Below, piece after piece: positions 41,601 through 51,305 of a DNA stretch of 64,000 nt. Every line of letters starts with the position of its first letter. The stretch's first letter is position 1. Under the pieces are notes generated by a model, which searched no databases, was not told where the DNA came from, and saw only the letters and a program-made list of their open reading frames with translations. The DNA is taken from positions 16,118-80,117 of the forward strand of contig JAFXTC010000019.1 of assembly GCA_017525235.1 (NCBI GenBank), written 5' to 3'. The position numbers and the translations under genes are program-made. Origin of the DNA: Bacteroidaceae bacterium. GTDB taxonomy: Bacteria; Bacteroidota; Bacteroidia; Bacteroidales; Bacteroidaceae.

Positions 41601-44270
41601 TATTTTCTTCCCGTTCTTTATTACTATTCCCTTTTTGGTATTGCCACCATTAACCCTACGTCCTGAAAGGTCGTAAATGCCATTTGCATATTTTTCACTT
41701 TTCACTCCCTCACTTTTCACTTCACCAATTCCATCATAATAATCAGGTAGGGGTTGGTATAGCAGGGAGAAGTTGTCGAAACAGCACCAGCTGCTACCAT
41801 TATTCTTATCGCATCTCAAGCCAAAAGTCAGCGTACCTTTCTCCTGCAACGTATAAGCAAGTTCGTTCTTATAACATCCTTCAGCAAAACGGATGCCGGC
41901 AGCACGCATACTGTGTGGATAACCGTTCTGATTATCCACAGAACCATATTGCGAGGCCTCTGGCCACGTTTCGGAATATAGCGACTTCAGCTTCACCTTC
42001 TTGTCATTGATATAAAGGTATGCCTGAATAGTTTCTTTACCGCTCTTATAGGCAGCCCCTCCATCGTTTCCTTTAGGACGATAGAAGGCATTACAACGAA
42101 CGGTATAGACACCGGGGCGCATATTAGAAAGGGACTGGTACATATCGAACGCCTTGTTGAACTCCTCGCCACAACCATCGCGGTAAGTTGGTTCGCCCTC
42201 CCATCCTTCTTTGGTAGAGAAATCATAATTGACAAGGAATAACGTCATATCAAGATATTCGCCCTCCTTGGGAACTGCAGCAGTAGATTTCAGATATGTG
42301 TTTACAGCTGACTTCAGGTTAGTCAAGGCAGTACTTACCTGTGACTCTGTGGCTGCTTTTGAAAGAGTCGCATCAGCGTTCTCAATCTTCTTCACGAATG
42401 TTGTAAGGGCAGAAGTTTCCATGCTGGCCTCTACATTCTTTTCGGCATAGGCTTTCCAGAAATTGTATTCCTCGCAAAGCGGCATAATCTTGGCAATGGT
42501 ATTATGCAAAGACTGCGTTTCAGTAAGTATTGTCTTTATTTTGGTTTCTGTCAAGCCTTCTGCTTTTGCTCTTGTTAAAAGATTTTCAATGCTTTTGCGT
42601 AACTTGTCTGTTATCAGGTTGTTATGCAACATCACTTCAAGCTGATATATAGTCTCCTCAAGTCGTCTGTTCGAGAAGGTTTTCTCGCCAACTTTCTCTA
42701 GACTCATGTAGTCGATATTTGGCATCCATCCTGTTTCGTTATAGAGTTCTATACTGTTGGATCCAGCCTTCAGATGAAGTGTCATATTATACTCCTTGAA
42801 GATCGACCAGTTAGAGGTACTCATATTTATCTTGCCCATCTCCTCACCGTTCAGGCCAACTGTTAATGAACGAGCTTCAGCCGCGCTTCCGCAGAAGTGA
42901 ACCGTATAATCTGCCTCCTCTGCCACAAAAACATCGCGCCAAAGCAATGAGTTGCTTCTCTTACCACCCAACCAACTGGTATAAGCACCTCCGCTGGCAG
43001 CAGAGTTGGTCTCATAGATAGCAGAGCCAACCGACTGATTGTTATAAATCTCCTGATAGTCGTGCATAAAACCGGTCTCAGCCTCATAAATATAACGGAA
43101 CAGGCGGTTCTCTGCTTCCAGTTTGTAGATGCGTGTACCATGAGCTGGCACCACAACAGAAAGAGCGCCTTCCATCTCTCCTAAGTCTTGATGTTCAAAT
43201 AAGTCGCGCACCTTCACATTACCGCCTAAATCAACCTCGCTGAAACTGATGCACATTTCCGCTTCTCTGTCAGACGGGTTGTAAAGTGCCACAGCTCGTG
43301 TGTTGCCATGAAGCGTAAGAATGTCCTTCACCAGCACATAAGTCTCTCCCACATGCTGCACCACGTATGCCTGCAAGCCCAAAGGGTCCTGATTCAGAGC
43401 TATGAGCTCAGGATTTTTCAGCAATTCAAGCGGACGTTCCTTGATGGTAGCCATATTGCAGCCAATCAGCAAGGGGCTCGACATGATGCACCACATGCCA
43501 AAGTGTGTCTTGTCCTCTTCATCCGACATAGACCGGCCCACTTCCAACATATCCATATCATTGTAAGTACCATCGTAGCAATAAGCCGACAGATACAAAT
43601 TCTCAGCCAGAATGCCCTTCACAGAAGCCCATCCGTCGTAAATGTCGCCCGTTGTACGCCAAGATGTTGAGATATCGTGGCACCAAGTGCCCGGATAAGC
43701 CCAACGACATAGGTTGTAGCGCACATCGCGACCCGTATTCACAATAGCATCATGGATAGCCGTATATTGTTCCTGCTCATTCAAATTAAGATGACGGCCT
43801 CCACAATAGTCAACCTTGATAAAATCGAACTCGCATTCATTGAAATAATAATCTGCATCCACCTGCTCATAACCGTACATTCCCACATTTGTGTTCTGCG
43901 TATCGCCATTGCTAAGACTGCCGCATGTACAGTCGCCAGCATCGCTATATATACCAGCCTTCAAGCCTTTGGAATGGATGTAATCACTTACAACCTTCAA
44001 TCCGTTAGGGAAGCGTTGCGGGTGAATCTTTACCTTACCATTGGATAAACGACCGTACTGAAAGCCATCATCAATATTAATGTACTGGTAGCCTGCATCC
44101 TTCAGTCCCTGAGAGACCATCGCATCAGCCTGCCCCTTTATAATTTCCTCAGATATATTAACAGCAAAGGTATTCCATGAGCTCCAACCCATTGTAGGAC
44201 CTTCAACCTGTGCATTCATGGCATGCGCATTCAGCAGAATGGCAACAGCGAAAAGAGAACGTTTCATCAT
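41589..44270 (-). CDS. Secreted GH27 alpha-galactosidase with CBM-like domain and sorting tail
   Basis: 893 residues with a signal peptide ending in MNAQ. The GH27 barrel spans about residues 25-400: GPTMGWSSWNTFA, YINIDDGFQ, FIKVDYCGG with the nucleophile Asp, and SWRTTGDIYDGW with the acid/base Asp. A CBM35/6-like beta domain follows (YEAETGFMHDYQ, about 395-535). After it come a helical linker, a second beta domain (about 665-850) and a C-terminal tail YDLSGRRVNGG to GKKIIRP typical of type IX cargo. A heptamer array near the 3' end encodes VKSEGVKSEK. Likely removes terminal alpha-galactose from glycans outside the cell. The start is ATG 44270 or 44267. Confidence 0.93.
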   Translation of the reverse strand: MMKRSLFAVAILLNAHAMNAQVEGPTMGWSSWNTFAVNISEEIIKGQADAMVSQGLKDAGYQYINIDDGFQYGRLSNGKVKIHPQRFPNGLKVVSDYIHSKGLKAGIYSDAGDCTCGSLSNGDTQNTNVGMYGYEQVDADYYFNECEFDFIKVDYCGGRHLNLNEQEQYTAIHDAIVNTGRDVRYNLCRWAYPGTWCHDISTSWRTTGDIYDGWASVKGILAENLYLSAYCYDGTYNDMDMLEVGRSMSDEEDKTHFGMWCIMSSPLLIGCNMATIKERPLELLKNPELIALNQDPLGLQAYVVQHVGETYVLVKDILTLHGNTRAVALYNPSDREAEMCISFSEVDLGGNVKVRDLFEHQDLGEMEGALSVVVPAHGTRIYKLEAENRLFRYIYEAETGFMHDYQEIYNNQSVGSAIYETNSAASGGAYTSWLGGKRSNSLLWRDVFVAEEADYTVHFCGSAAEARSLTVGLNGEEMGKINMSTSNWSIFKEYNMTLHLKAGSNSIELYNETGWMPNIDYMSLEKVGEKTFSNRRLEETIYQLEVMLHNNLITDKLRKSIENLLTRAKAEGLTETKIKTILTETQSLHNTIAKIMPLCEEYNFWKAYAEKNVEASMETSALTTFVKKIENADATLSKAATESQVSTALTNLKSAVNTYLKSTAAVPKEGEYLDMTLFLVNYDFSTKEGWEGEPTYRDGCGEEFNKAFDMYQSLSNMRPGVYTVRCNAFYRPKGNDGGAAYKSGKETIQAYLYINDKKVKLKSLYSETWPEASQYGSVDNQNGYPHSMRAAGIRFAEGCYKNELAYTLQEKGTLTFGLRCDKNNGSSWCCFDNFSLLYQPLPDYYDGIGEVKSEGVKSEKYANGIYDLSGRRVNGGNTKKGIVIKNGKKIIRP
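41691..41726. repeat. Heptamer-like repeat inside the GH27 gene, before the sorting tail
   Basis: Units TTTTTCA and CTTTTCA, one slipped 8-bp unit CTCCCTCA, then CTTTTCA and CTTCACC. It sits in frame in the linker between the last folded domain and the C-terminal tail. Confidence 0.6.
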
Positions 44271-44298
44271 TGTTCCTAGGTTTATTTGTAATTTTGTT

Positions 44299-45966
44299 TT
44301 ATTTAACCAAGTACCTGTCACCTGTTTCCTTTACAATCTTTCGCTTGTAGGTTTCAGGATATCCCGGACGCTTAACAGGTCGCTGATTGCCGCCAGGAGT
44401 CTTCAGATACTGACCATTATCATCTTGCTGCTTAACAGCCATATCGTTGTACTTGACGATAATGGTCTGAGCCAACTGATTCCACTCATCCATCATACTC
44501 TGCGCCGTACGATGAGAATAGGCTGTGAGGAACTTGCGGGCCTCGGTTTCTGACATAGCAGCAGCTTTTTTCTCTGTTTCTTCCTGGAGAGAGTTATAGT
44601 CGGTTTCCAAACGGTCACGAACAGCCTGAACCTCGGGGAAGATAATAGAATAACGCAAATAGGTCATGTTGCTAACCCAGTTCTGAACCCAGTAGGCTGA
44701 ACGTGTAGAAAAGTGAAAGGTATCTGCTGTACGGGCAGCATAACATTCGGGCACACTCTCTACGCCACAGTATACTGGTGTAAAGGGCACCATATTGGCA
44801 TCATCATTGCCCCACCATACCACACCGCCTATGTAATCAGGTAGCCAGGAACGCATCTGAGAAACATACACATTGGCAGATTGCTGGGTACTGATGGGGC
44901 GTTCGTTGAAGTAATCATTGTCATCAACCTTGAACCTGAGTGGCGTAGGACGATAAGGCATCTCCCAAGGCCCCATACCCAGGTCATCCTGAATAGCCAT
45001 CGGCGTACCCTCGTAATGGTCACGCATCATATCTTTAACATCCTGAACGCTGAGAGGGGCTTTTGGCTTTACATACAAAGGCATGGGATTTGCCTTTACA
45101 TCACCCATTGCATAAGCAAGGAACGGCTTCATATCATCTGCCGCCCATTTGTTGAAGAAACTCCAGATACGAGCCTCGCAGAAACGTAATGCACCAAAGT
45201 CAGCTGGGGCGTAAGCATCTGCAAATGAAAAATCTGCATCCTTACCATCGAAAAAGCCTTTCTCACGTGCAAAAGAGATTACATCCTTACTATAGAGACA
45301 GTTTTGCTTGTCCTTGAGAGGGAACTGACGGATGCGGCTCTGGTTGGCATGACCGCTGATGCAATCATCTGGAATACGAACGGCCACCCATACGGCACCC
45401 TTACGCCCAGGGCCCTTTCCTATCATATCCATTATCCATGCTTCGTTGGGGTCGGCAATAGAAAAGCTCTCACCTTCGCTGCCATATCCGTAATCCTCAA
45501 CCAACTTGGTCATGATAGCGATAGCCTCACGGGCTGTCTTGGCACGCTGTAAGGTGACATACATCAGACTTCCGTAGTCAAACATCCCTGTGACGGTATC
45601 ACAAAGTTCTTCACGACCACCATATGTTGTCTCGTGAATGCTGAGCTGATGTTCGTTCATCAGACCCACTACGGTGTAGGTCTCTTCTGTCTCGGGAATT
45701 TCACCAAGATAGTTATTGGTCTCATAATGATAAAGCGCACGCATCTCACCCTTCTTGTGCTTGCCACCAGGAAGGAAATTCATAAAGCCGTATGCACCAT
45801 AGTCATCGCAACTGTATGAGATAATTACACTGCCATCCTTACTGGCTTTCTTGCCTACAATAAGGTTGGTGCAAGCTTTGGCTTCGCCAATTGAGAATTG
45901 AAAATTGAAAATTGAAAACTTTAGAACTCCTATCAACAAAAATGAGAACAAGAATATTCTTTTCAT
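44299..45966 (-). CDS. C69-family dipeptidase (Ntn-hydrolase), secreted
   Basis: 555 residues. After a signal peptide the sequence KACTNLIVGKKAS exposes Cys32, the presumed N-terminal nucleophile of peptidase family C69 (PepD of Lactobacillus type). Other family landmarks are DGSVIISYSCDDYG, VGLMNEHQLSIHETT and NEAWIMDMIGKGPGRKGAVW. It hydrolyses dipeptides, here probably in the periplasm. The signal peptide contains a heptamer array that adds FSIFNFQFSIGEA. It lies between nadC and the GH27 gene in a minus-strand run. Confidence 0.9.
   Translation of the reverse strand: MKRIFLFSFLLIGVLKFSIFNFQFSIGEAKACTNLIVGKKASKDGSVIISYSCDDYGAYGFMNFLPGGKHKKGEMRALYHYETNNYLGEIPETEETYTVVGLMNEHQLSIHETTYGGREELCDTVTGMFDYGSLMYVTLQRAKTAREAIAIMTKLVEDYGYGSEGESFSIADPNEAWIMDMIGKGPGRKGAVWVAVRIPDDCISGHANQSRIRQFPLKDKQNCLYSKDVISFAREKGFFDGKDADFSFADAYAPADFGALRFCEARIWSFFNKWAADDMKPFLAYAMGDVKANPMPLYVKPKAPLSVQDVKDMMRDHYEGTPMAIQDDLGMGPWEMPYRPTPLRFKVDDNDYFNERPISTQQSANVYVSQMRSWLPDYIGGVVWWGNDDANMVPFTPVYCGVESVPECYAARTADTFHFSTRSAYWVQNWVSNMTYLRYSIIFPEVQAVRDRLETDYNSLQEETEKKAAAMSETEARKFLTAYSHRTAQSMMDEWNQLAQTIIVKYNDMAVKQQDDNGQYLKTPGGNQRPVKRPGYPETYKRKIVKETGDRYLVK
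45889..45916. repeat. Heptamer tandem repeat inside a signal-peptide coding region
   Basis: AATTGAG followed by three AATTGAA units in exact 7-bp phase. On the coding (minus) strand it encodes most of residues 17-26 of the C69 peptidase precursor, just before the processed Cys. Confidence 0.8.
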
Positions 45967-45991
45967 ATTCCTCAGACCTTAAACTTTTAAA

Positions 45992-46864
45992 CTAAATCTT
46001 CAACTTATCGCTATTAGCAGCTTTAAAGCTCATGTCCAAGCCTTTTACGCTGTGAGTGAGTGCACCGAATGAGATGAAGTCAACACCTGCCTTCGCATAC
46101 GGAATCATGGTATCGAAGGTAATGCCACCACTGGACTCTGTCTCACAACGACCAGCAACCAGTTCTACCGCTTTCTTGGTATCCTCGGGAGTAAAGTTAT
46201 CAAACATGATACGATCACAACCCTCGGCAAGAGCCTCGTCCAATTCTTTCCAATTACGAACCTCACACTCAATCTTCAGGTTCTTGCCTTTCTCCTTGCA
46301 ATACTGCTTGGCACGGGAAATGGCATTGTGAACACCTCCACAGAAATCGATGTGGTTGTCCTTGAGCAAAATCATATCGAACAGTCCTATACGATGATTC
46401 ATGCCACCACCAATCTTAACTGCCTCCTTCTCCAGCATGCGCATACCTGGGGTTGTCTTACGAGTATCCAGCACACGTGTTTTGGTACCGGCATCGATAA
46501 GTGCCTGCTGATACTTGTGGGTCATGGTAGCAATGCCGCTCATACGCTGCAAGATATTAAGCATAAGACGCTCTGTCTGCAAAAGGCTCTGCACCTTGCC
46601 CTTCACACTCATCACAATATCACCAGGCTTCACGTGGGCCCCGTCTTGGATATAAACCTCAACCTGCATGGTAGGGTCAAACCTATGAAAAACTTGCTTA
46701 GCAATCTCAACGCCAGCAAAGATACCTTCTTCCTTGATAAGAAGTTTACTCTCACCCATCTCTGTATCAGGAATACAGCACAGCGTGGTATGGTCGCCAT
46801 CACCTATATCCTCTGCAAATGAGAGGTCGATGAGCCTGTCGTTTAATTCTTCTACACTTAACAT
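45992..46864 (-). CDS. nadC: Nicotinate-nucleotide pyrophosphorylase (quinolinate phosphoribosyltransferase)
   Basis: 290 residues. Seen: DGDHTTLCCIPD near the N terminus, ERLMLNILQRMSGIAT, VLDTRKTTPGMRMLEKEAVK (substrate-binding Arg/Lys) and GGMNHRIGLFDMILLKDNHI. It makes nicotinate mononucleotide from quinolinate in NAD synthesis. It follows rlmH by 66 bp, a gap filled by a heptamer array. Confidence 0.96.
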   Translation of the reverse strand: MLSVEELNDRLIDLSFAEDIGDGDHTTLCCIPDTEMGESKLLIKEEGIFAGVEIAKQVFHRFDPTMQVEVYIQDGAHVKPGDIVMSVKGKVQSLLQTERLMLNILQRMSGIATMTHKYQQALIDAGTKTRVLDTRKTTPGMRMLEKEAVKIGGGMNHRIGLFDMILLKDNHIDFCGGVHNAISRAKQYCKEKGKNLKIECEVRNWKELDEALAEGCDRIMFDNFTPEDTKKAVELVAGRCETESSGGITFDTMIPYAKAGVDFISFGALTHSVKGLDMSFKAANSDKLKI

Positions 46865-46881
46865 CGGAACAATTATTATTT

Positions 46882-46930
46882 AACAATTTACAATTAACAA
46901 CTAACAATGAATTAAGGTCTAAAGTCTTAA
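46882..46930. repeat. Heptamer tandem repeat between rlmH and nadC
   Basis: Seven consecutive 7-bp units: AACAATT, TACAATT, AACAACT, AACAATG, AATTAAG, GTCTAAA and GTCTTAA. The first half matches one unit family and the last units match the family at 41566, so two families are fused in phase. Confidence 0.8.
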
Positions 46931-47404
46931 CTATTCATGATGGTACGGTTCTCCGTTCAAGATAGTCATAGCGCGGTATATTTGCTCCACGAAGAGGAGA
47001 CGAATCATCTGATGGCTGAGCGTCATCTGCGAGAGAGAGACCTTCTCTTGAGCTGCAGCATAGACGGCTTCAGAGAAACCATAAGGACCTCCCACAACGA
47101 AAATCAGCCTCTTTGGTCCTGCTGCCATCTTCTTCTGCATCCACTGAGCAAACGCTATACTGCGACGCTCACATCCATGCTCATCCAACAACACAACATA
47201 ATCACCAGGCATAAACGATTTGAGAATCAACTCCCCTTCCCTCTCCTTCTGCTCCTTCTCACTCAAGTTTTTGGTGCCCTTAAGTTCTGGAATAACCTCG
47301 ATAGCAAACGGGACATAATGACTGATGCGTTGTACATACTCATCGATTGAGGCAATGAAATGTTTATCAGTAGTCTTTCCTACAACAGTAAGAACAATCT
47401 TCAT
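46931..47404 (-). CDS. rlmH: 23S rRNA (pseudouridine1915-N3)-methyltransferase RlmH
   Basis: 157 residues, the normal length for this SPOUT enzyme. Seen: MKIVLTVVGKTTDKHFIASI, VVLDEHGCERRSIAFAQWM, FVVGGPYGFSEAV (SAM knot) and LSQMTLSHQMIRLLFVEQIY. Start overlaps the end of the upstream lipoprotein gene by ATGA, so translation is likely coupled. Confidence 0.97.
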   Translation of the reverse strand: MKIVLTVVGKTTDKHFIASIDEYVQRISHYVPFAIEVIPELKGTKNLSEKEQKEREGELILKSFMPGDYVVLLDEHGCERRSIAFAQWMQKKMAAGPKRLIFVVGGPYGFSEAVYAAAQEKVSLSQMTLSHQMIRLLFVEQIYRAMTILNGEPYHHE

Positions 47405-48858
47405 TCTTTAGCGGGCATTATATATTCATAGCAGCCAGCATCAGGAGCTTCATCTGCCAAACGGCTACGACCCAGACGGTCGAATTTCATTCCATTGATA
47501 AGTTCTGGATCTGCCATATTGCGTATCTCACTTAATGAATCGGGAGTAAAGTCATATATGAAATTATACGTATCAAAGACCTTGAAATTCTTTTCTCCCA
47601 CGAGCGACATTTCTTTGTTTTCGAACTTACAATCGACAAAATTATCCTCATCATTCTCACCTACAGTACGCAAATAACAGTTAAAGAAATAATAGTATTC
47701 AGAATCCTCATATTCAGGATCCAAATTACCCATAATGACATCTTCGGCATAGCCCGTTATGACGCAGTTTAGGAACTGTATGTATTTGAGTTCGTGATGC
47801 ACTTCGTTAAAATCGATGTTAGATACATACAAAGCATCGCCACGATCGTAGCTAAGCGGATAATACTGGGCTATCGTGCAATGGCAGAAGGTATAGACTC
47901 CACCATAGACATTCACGCAATCGCCCAATGTATTGCTGATTTGCGTATTCAGGATTTCCGCACCACAGTTGTTAAGATACAAGCCATCACCTCCAACATT
48001 ATGGATAATGCAGTTCTGCATAGTTAGGGCAAGGTTATCCAACGAAGTACTGTCAACGCGGATTCCCCAACGTCCACTGTGAAGGTCGCAGTTCACAAAT
48101 TTATTGTTAAAGCTACCCTCATGAATTGTGATGCCTTTCCAACGACTCGGCGTATTATCATAGAAGAGATAATCAAACATGCGATCAGTACGAGCTCCGC
48201 GAAAGACAACAGGCTTCTGTATGGTTCCCTGCGCATCAATTCTTCCATAGATATCTACAGCTGTACTGTCGTGCATCAATAGCGTAGTACCAGGAAGCAT
48301 CTTCAGGGTCGCACCCTTGGCTATTACAAGCGAATCGTAAATAAGATACGGCTTGTCGGTATTAAGAGTGGAATCAGACTCAATCAACATACCATGAATG
48401 ATGTAAGCATCCACAGCTCCTGCGGTAAGCAATACACGTTGTTGAGCACCATTTTCGAGATTGAACAGCAACTCATCTGAATATGAAATAGTATCCGTGG
48501 TTCCGCTCTCTGGCATAGTTACTTCTATACGAACAATTATACTGTCGTTCTTCCTAATAAGGAAATCATTACCCGTGCCGTTTACCAGATATTCTCCATC
48601 TACATTCACCCGAAACAGGCTTTCGCTACCCTTAAGTAAACATACATTGGCGACACGAAGACCATCCGAATTTTTGTTAAATACATATAGTGTCTTTGTC
48701 GGACTTGAAATGGTAGAAATCAGTGTGTCAAACTTAACCGTATCTGTCGAAAATGACAAACGGAATGCGGGGTCATTCGAAAATGAGTCGTAATCGGAAC
48801 ATGCATAGAATAGTGCCGATAACAACAAAAGAATAATGTATAAACGCCGACTTTTCAT
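47401..48858 (-). CDS. Outer-membrane or periplasmic lipoprotein with right-handed beta-helix
   Basis: 485 residues. The signal peptide ends in FYAC with lipidated Cys20. The middle region has the repeated short strands and polar turns of a parallel beta-helix (LMHDSTAVDIYGRIDAQG, GITIHEGSFNNKFVNCDL, CIIHNVGGDGLYLNNCGA). No polysaccharide-lyase catalytic motif is recognised, and its function is unknown. It is sandwiched between pepD (overlapping TAATG) and rlmH (overlapping ATGA). Confidence 0.8.
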   Translation of the reverse strand: MKSRRLYIILLLLSALFYACSDYDSFSNDPAFRLSFSTDTVKFDTLISTISSPTKTLYVFNKNSDGLRVANVCLLKGSESLFRVNVDGEYLVNGTGNDFLIRKNDSIIVRIEVTMPESGTTDTISYSDELLFNLENGAQQRVLLTAGAVDAYIIHGMLIESDSTLNTDKPYLIYDSLVIAKGATLKMLPGTTLLMHDSTAVDIYGRIDAQGTIQKPVVFRGARTDRMFDYLFYDNTPSRWKGITIHEGSFNNKFVNCDLHSGRWGIRVDSTSLDNLALTMQNCIIHNVGGDGLYLNNCGAEILNTQISNTLGDCVNVYGGVYTFCHCTIAQYYPLSYDRGDALYVSNIDFNEVHHELKYIQFLNCVITGYAEDVIMGNLDPEYEDSEYYYFFNCYLRTVGENDEDNFVDCKFENKEMSLVGEKNFKVFDTYNFIYDFTPDSLSEIRNMADPELINGMKFDRLGRSRLADEAPDAGCYEYIMPAKE

Positions 48859-50318
48859 TATTTTTCTTCAGGAATGTTCTTAAGAATTGCCAACAACCAA
48901 TCCCATACAATCTGAACAGTTGGGATAAGCAGTTTCTCGTCAGGACTGTGAACGCCACGCATGGTAGGACCTACACTGATCATATCCATTCCAGGATATT
49001 TCTCGCTGAAGAGTCCACATTCCAAGCCAGCATGAATACCCAACACAAGAGGTTCTTTGTTCATCAGCTTGCGATACTGTTCTACAGCAACCTGAAGAAT
49101 CACACTCTTAGGGTTCATCTTCCATCCGGGATAGCCCTCACCTATATCCACTTTGGCACCAGCCAATTCAAATACGGCAGCAAAGGTATTGGCCATATTC
49201 ACACGGGCACTGTAGATACTGCTTCGCTGACTGCTGTTTACCTCAATAGTTTTGACCTCAGGTTTCATGTGAATACTTGCCAAATTACTGCTAGTCTCTA
49301 CAAGGTCGATATCCTGACACATCGCAAACACACCATTGTCAACAGCCTGCAAGGCAGTAATGAGCTTGGTGCTGGTAGTTTTATCAACAGCTTCCGAAGC
49401 AGCATCCTCTGAAGAGAGCAGGAACTCCATTGTCTTCTCTGTTACACTATACTCTTCCTCTACATCAGCAGCAAAGAGGTTCCAGTCTACGCGTATCTGT
49501 TCCTTGTCCTTCATGGGAATAGCGCAAACACATGTAGCTTCGCGAGGTATGGCGTTATGTAATCCGCCTGCTTGAATATCGACCAAACGAAGGTCGTATT
49601 TCTTCTGACTGAGATAAAGAAAACGAGCCAACAATTTATTGGCATTAGCACGACTCTTGATAATATCATCACCGCTATGACCACCTGTTAATCCCTTAAT
49701 ACACAGAGAGAATGTGAAGTAATTTTGAGGAATATCCTCCAGTTGATAAGGCATCTGAACAAAGGTACGGCAACCACCGGCACAAGAGACAAAAATCTGA
49801 CCCTCATCCTCACTGTCAAGGTTCACCATCATACGTCCCTTCATAAAGTTGCCATCCATCCCAAAGGCACCGGTTAGTCCCGTCTCCTCATCACGTGTGA
49901 AAACACACTCTAGAGGACCGTGCTCTATATTATTACTTTCCAAAATGGCCATCTGCATAGCTACGCCTATACCGTCGTCAGCTCCCAGTGTTGTACCTTT
50001 AGCTTTCAACCATTCGCCATCAACGTATGTTTGAATGGCATCTTTCTCAAAATCAAAGTCCACATCATTATTCTTCTCGCATACCATATCCATATGGCTC
50101 TGTAGAATCAAAGTCTTGCGGTTTTCCATACCAGGAGTGGCAGGCTTACGAATAACGACATTGCCCACCTTGTCGCAATCTGTCTCGAAACCAAGTTGTT
50201 TTCCAAAGTCTACAAGGAATGAAATCATCTGATCCTCCTTTTTTGAAGGACGCGGAACCTTATTCACTTTTGTAAAACAATCAAACACGCATTTAGGTTT
50301 TAACTCAATTTCAGTCAT
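48858..50318 (-). CDS. pepD: M20-family aminoacyl-histidine dipeptidase (PepD)
   Basis: 486 residues. Metal ligands and catalytic residues are seen in LILQSHMDMVCEKN (His-x-Asp), TLGADDGIGVAM, FTRDEETGLTGAFGMDG and IHAGLECGLFSEKYPGMD. Length and motifs match bacterial beta-alanyl-histidine (carnosine-type) dipeptidases. It heads the minus-strand run down to the GH27 gene. Confidence 0.95.
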   Translation of the reverse strand: MTEIELKPKCVFDCFTKVNKVPRPSKKEDQMISFLVDFGKQLGFETDCDKVGNVVIRKPATPGMENRKTLILQSHMDMVCEKNNDVDFDFEKDAIQTYVDGEWLKAKGTTLGADDGIGVAMQMAILESNNIEHGPLECVFTRDEETGLTGAFGMDGNFMKGRMMVNLDSEDEGQIFVSCAGGCRTFVQMPYQLEDIPQNYFTFSLCIKGLTGGHSGDDIIKSRANANKLLARFLYLSQKKYDLRLVDIQAGGLHNAIPREATCVCAIPMKDKEQIRVDWNLFAADVEEEYSVTEKTMEFLLSSEDAASEAVDKTTSTKLITALQAVDNGVFAMCQDIDLVETSSNLASIHMKPEVKTIEVNSSQRSSIYSARVNMANTFAAVFELAGAKVDIGEGYPGWKMNPKSVILQVAVEQYRKLMNKEPLVLGIHAGLECGLFSEKYPGMDMISVGPTMRGVHSPDEKLLIPTVQIVWDWLLAILKNIPEEK

Positions 50319-50322
50319 AATA

Positions 50323-50354
50323 TTTGGTTTATTTTATCATTTTCTATACCTTTG
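50323..50354 (+). promoter_or_regulatory. Promoter of the small membrane protein gene
   Basis: TTTG (50323-50326), a 20-bp spacer and TACCTTTG (50347-50354). The predicted leader is about 15 nt. Confidence 0.7.
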
Positions 50355-50375
50355 CAGTTGCAAATATAGCAAAAT

Positions 50376-50585
50376 ATGTTGAAAGTAGTATTACTAACCG
50401 CAGGAATTGTTGCAATATCAATAGTACTTTTATGTATAAAATTGATTGTACTGCCTAAAGGGAAGTTTATAAGTCCACATATTAGCAACAACAAGGAAAT
50501 GCAGAAACGCGGCATACACTGCGTACAAAGCATGGATAAAATAATGAGAAGAGATAACCCGTACAAGGTAAAAGAAAGAATTTAA
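50376..50585 (+). CDS. Small single-pass membrane protein of unknown function
   Basis: 69 residues. The N-terminal hydrophobic helix (LLTAGIVAISIVLLCIKLIV) is followed by a basic, histidine- and methionine-containing tail (MQKRGIHCVQSMDKIMRR). It has its own good promoter, and the frame ends just before the OmpH-like gene. No family name can be given with confidence. Confidence 0.7.
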   Translation: MLKVVLLTAGIVAISIVLLCIKLIVLPKGKFISPHISNNKEMQKRGIHCVQSMDKIMRRDNPYKVKERI

Positions 50586-50598
50586 ACTAAATATAATA

Positions 50599-51228
50599 AT
50601 GTATATGAAAAAGTATTTGCTTGGCATTTTTGCGATGTCTTTGGGAATGGCAATATCAAGTTGTAATAAAACTGCAGAAGAGGCAGAAACAACAGAAAAT
50701 GAAGAGGTTCAATCGGTCGGCGTTAAGATTGCATACGTTGAGTTAGATACCTTGATGAACCAATACCAGCTTTACAAAGATTACAGCGAGGTGCTGACAC
50801 GCAAGGGAAACAACATACAGAACACCCTGGCCAAGAAACAACATGCCTTGGAAAGTCATGCTGCTGCCGTACAGAAAAAGTATGATAGCAATGGCTTTAC
50901 TACTCGCGATGAATTGGAGCGTGCCCAAGCCAGTATTCAGCGTGAACAGCAGGAATTAGCCCAGTTGGCAGACCGTCTGAACAACGAATTCAATGAGGAG
51001 CAGGCACGTATCAATACAGAAGCACGAGATAGCATTCAGTCTTTCCTAAAACGATATAACAAGACAAAAAAATATGATTATGTAATGGTTAAGGCCGGAG
51101 ACAATCTATTGATTGCCAATCCGAAGTTCGACATTACCCAGGATATTATCAAAGGCCTTAATAAGCGTTACAAGCGCAAAGCAGAAGTGGACGAGATGAT
51201 TAAGGCTGAAAAAGAAGCCAACCAGTAA
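50599..51228 (+). CDS. OmpH/Skp-like coiled-coil lipoprotein
   Basis: 209 residues. The signal peptide has lipobox AISSC (Cys22 from the first Met). VKIAYVELDTLMNQYQLYKD is followed by a long coiled coil (about residues 70-150) and the closing YDYVMVKAGDNLLIANPKFD typical of OmpH/Skp. A lipidated Skp-like chaperone would act in the periplasm on outer-membrane proteins. ATG 50605 is an equally possible start. It lies 13 bp after the small membrane protein gene. Confidence 0.85.
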   Translation: MYMKKYLLGIFAMSLGMAISSCNKTAEEAETTENEEVQSVGVKIAYVELDTLMNQYQLYKDYSEVLTRKGNNIQNTLAKKQHALESHAAAVQKKYDSNGFTTRDELERAQASIQREQQELAQLADRLNNEFNEEQARINTEARDSIQSFLKRYNKTKKYDYVMVKAGDNLLIANPKFDITQDIIKGLNKRYKRKAEVDEMIKAEKEANQ

Positions 51229-51270
51229 CCTTCTGTTGATAACTTTGTTAATAAGTATTTTGCAAATTCC

Positions 51271-51301
51271 TTTGGCAAACAGATAATTTCCAGTACTTTT
51301 G
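51271..51301 (+). promoter_or_regulatory. Promoter immediately upstream of a GTG start
   Basis: TTTG (51271-51274), a 19-bp spacer and TACTTTTG (51294-51301) form a close consensus match. The start codon of the next gene is at 51306, so the transcript may be leaderless. Confidence 0.7.
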
Positions 51302-51305
51302 CAAC

